Shown here piece after piece: positions 6,027-6,569 of a DNA stretch of 6,569 bases. The notes below the pieces were generated by a model. That model saw only the letters and a program-made list of their open reading frames with translations. It was not told the origin of the DNA and did not search any database. Origin of the DNA: Bacteroidales bacterium (GTDB lineage Bacteria; Bacteroidota; Bacteroidia; Bacteroidales; VadinHA17); the NCBI GenBank assembly GCA_025455505.1, contig JALOMK010000144.1, forward strand, positions 1 to 6,569. Reading direction: 5' to 3'. Numbering within the stretch: the stretch's first letter is position 1; each line of letters opens with the position of its first letter. The position numbers and the translations under genes are program-made.

Positions 6027-6569
6027 ATGAAAGACAGGGTAGAAAAAGTTATTATTCTTGGTTCAGGAGCTCTTAAAATTGGCGAAGCAGGAGAGTTTGA
6101 CTATTCAGGATCGCAGGCTCTGAAAGCCCTTAAGGAGGAAAACGTAAATACTGTACTCATAAATCCCAACATTGCAACTGTACAGACATCCGAGGAACTT
6201 GCCGATAAAATTTATTACCTGCCGGTGACACCGTACTTTGTTGAAAAGGTCATAATCAGGGAAAAACCTGACGGCATACTTCTCTCATTCGGAGGCCAGA
6301 CAGCCCTTAACTGCGGCACCGAGCTGTTCAGGGCAGGAATTTTTGAAAAGTACAATGTACGTGTTCTCGGCACTCCGGTGAGGGCAATAATGGACACCGA
6401 GGACAGGGAGCTTTTTGTAAGGAAACTCGATGAGATAAATGTGAGGACCCCGAAAAGCATAGCAGTGCACGGGGTTGACGAGGCGCTTGCTGCTGCTGAA
6501 AAACTGGGCTTCCCGGTTATAATAAGGGCGGCATACACCCTCGGCGGTCAGGGAAGCGGTTTTGCTTCG
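6027..6569 (+). CDS. carB: Carbamoyl phosphate synthase large subunit, 5' part only
   Basis: CarB uses two ATP, bicarbonate and ammonia from CarA to make carbamoyl phosphate. The window holds the first 181 codons of a gene normally about 1,070 codons long; the frame is open to the edge. Visible are the pre-ATP-grasp domain, with [41 protein letters not shown] and [11 protein letters not shown], then the start of the first ATP-grasp domain, with [16 protein letters not shown] (the Arg of EDR corresponds to an ATP-contacting residue in E. coli CarB) and [17 protein letters not shown], the glycine-rich ATP loop. The [16 protein letters not shown] form is the one I remember from Bacteroidota. An in-frame TAA at 6018-6020 makes the ATG at 6027 the only upstream-limited start. 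It is divergent from argR across 93 bp that hold the ARG boxes, so it may be arginine-responsive. It is separated from carA by the argR-argG-argH block. Confidence 0.97.
   Translation, partial: MKDRVEKVIILGSGALKIGEAGEFDYSGSQALKALKEENVNTVLINPNIATVQTSEELADKIYYLPVTPYFVEKVIIREKPDGILLSFGGQTALNCGTELFRAGIFEKYNVRVLGTPVRAIMDTEDRELFVRKLDEINVRTPKSIAVHGVDEALAAAEKLGFPVIIRAAYTLGGQGSGFAS

Noticed and set aside
5617..6030. 137-codon plus-strand frame running over argR into the carB start
   Set aside because: It is antisense to argR, crosses the operator region and overlaps the carB ATG, with no domain-like features.
6215..6538. 107-codon minus-strand frame inside carB
   Set aside because: It is antisense to conserved carB sequence; the Ser/Ala-rich translation is what the complementary codons produce.

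Overview
The window looks like a Bacteroidota chromosome segment, probably from the Bacteroidales/Marinilabiliales side. The start regions lack Shine-Dalgarno motifs and are A/T-rich. The argR promoter fits the Bacteroidota form (TTTG, then TAnnTTTG). The CarB N-terminus has the form I remember from this phylum, and the first gene encodes a lipoprotein that resembles a phylum-specific family. The assignment is made from memory, without a database search.

Layout from left to right: (1) a 3'-truncated lipoprotein gene on the minus strand (2-358); (2) a 155-bp AT-rich divergent spacer that ends in an exact tandem duplication of a 28-bp unit, the second copy of which carries the start codon of the next gene; (3) a plus-strand pair 10 bp apart, a PLP-dependent MalY/PatB-type C-S lyase (514-1689) and carA (1700-2785); (4) a minus-strand block argR-argG-argH (5933 down to 2775) whose argH tail overlaps the carA tail by 11 bp; (5) a 93-bp divergent regulatory region; (6) the 5' part of carB (6027 to the window end).

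Five of the seven genes form one metabolic theme. CarA and CarB together make carbamoyl phosphate for arginine and pyrimidines. ArgG and ArgH carry out the last two steps of arginine synthesis, citrulline to argininosuccinate to arginine. ArgR is the arginine-sensing repressor. The unusual point is the layout: the two subunit genes of carbamoyl phosphate synthase are split by an oppositely oriented arginine block.

The argR/carB divergent region contains two 14-bp cores matching the classical ARG box at 13/14 and 11/14 positions. They lie exactly 21 bp apart, the standard ARG-box pair geometry. One box covers the predicted argR -7 element and the other covers the argR start codon, which predicts tight autoregulation of argR-argG-argH by arginine and possibly control of carB. 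A hairpin directly after the argR stop could be a terminator or attenuator before argG. I found no mobile element, RNA gene or CRISPR array, and no gene-free stretch above 300 bp.
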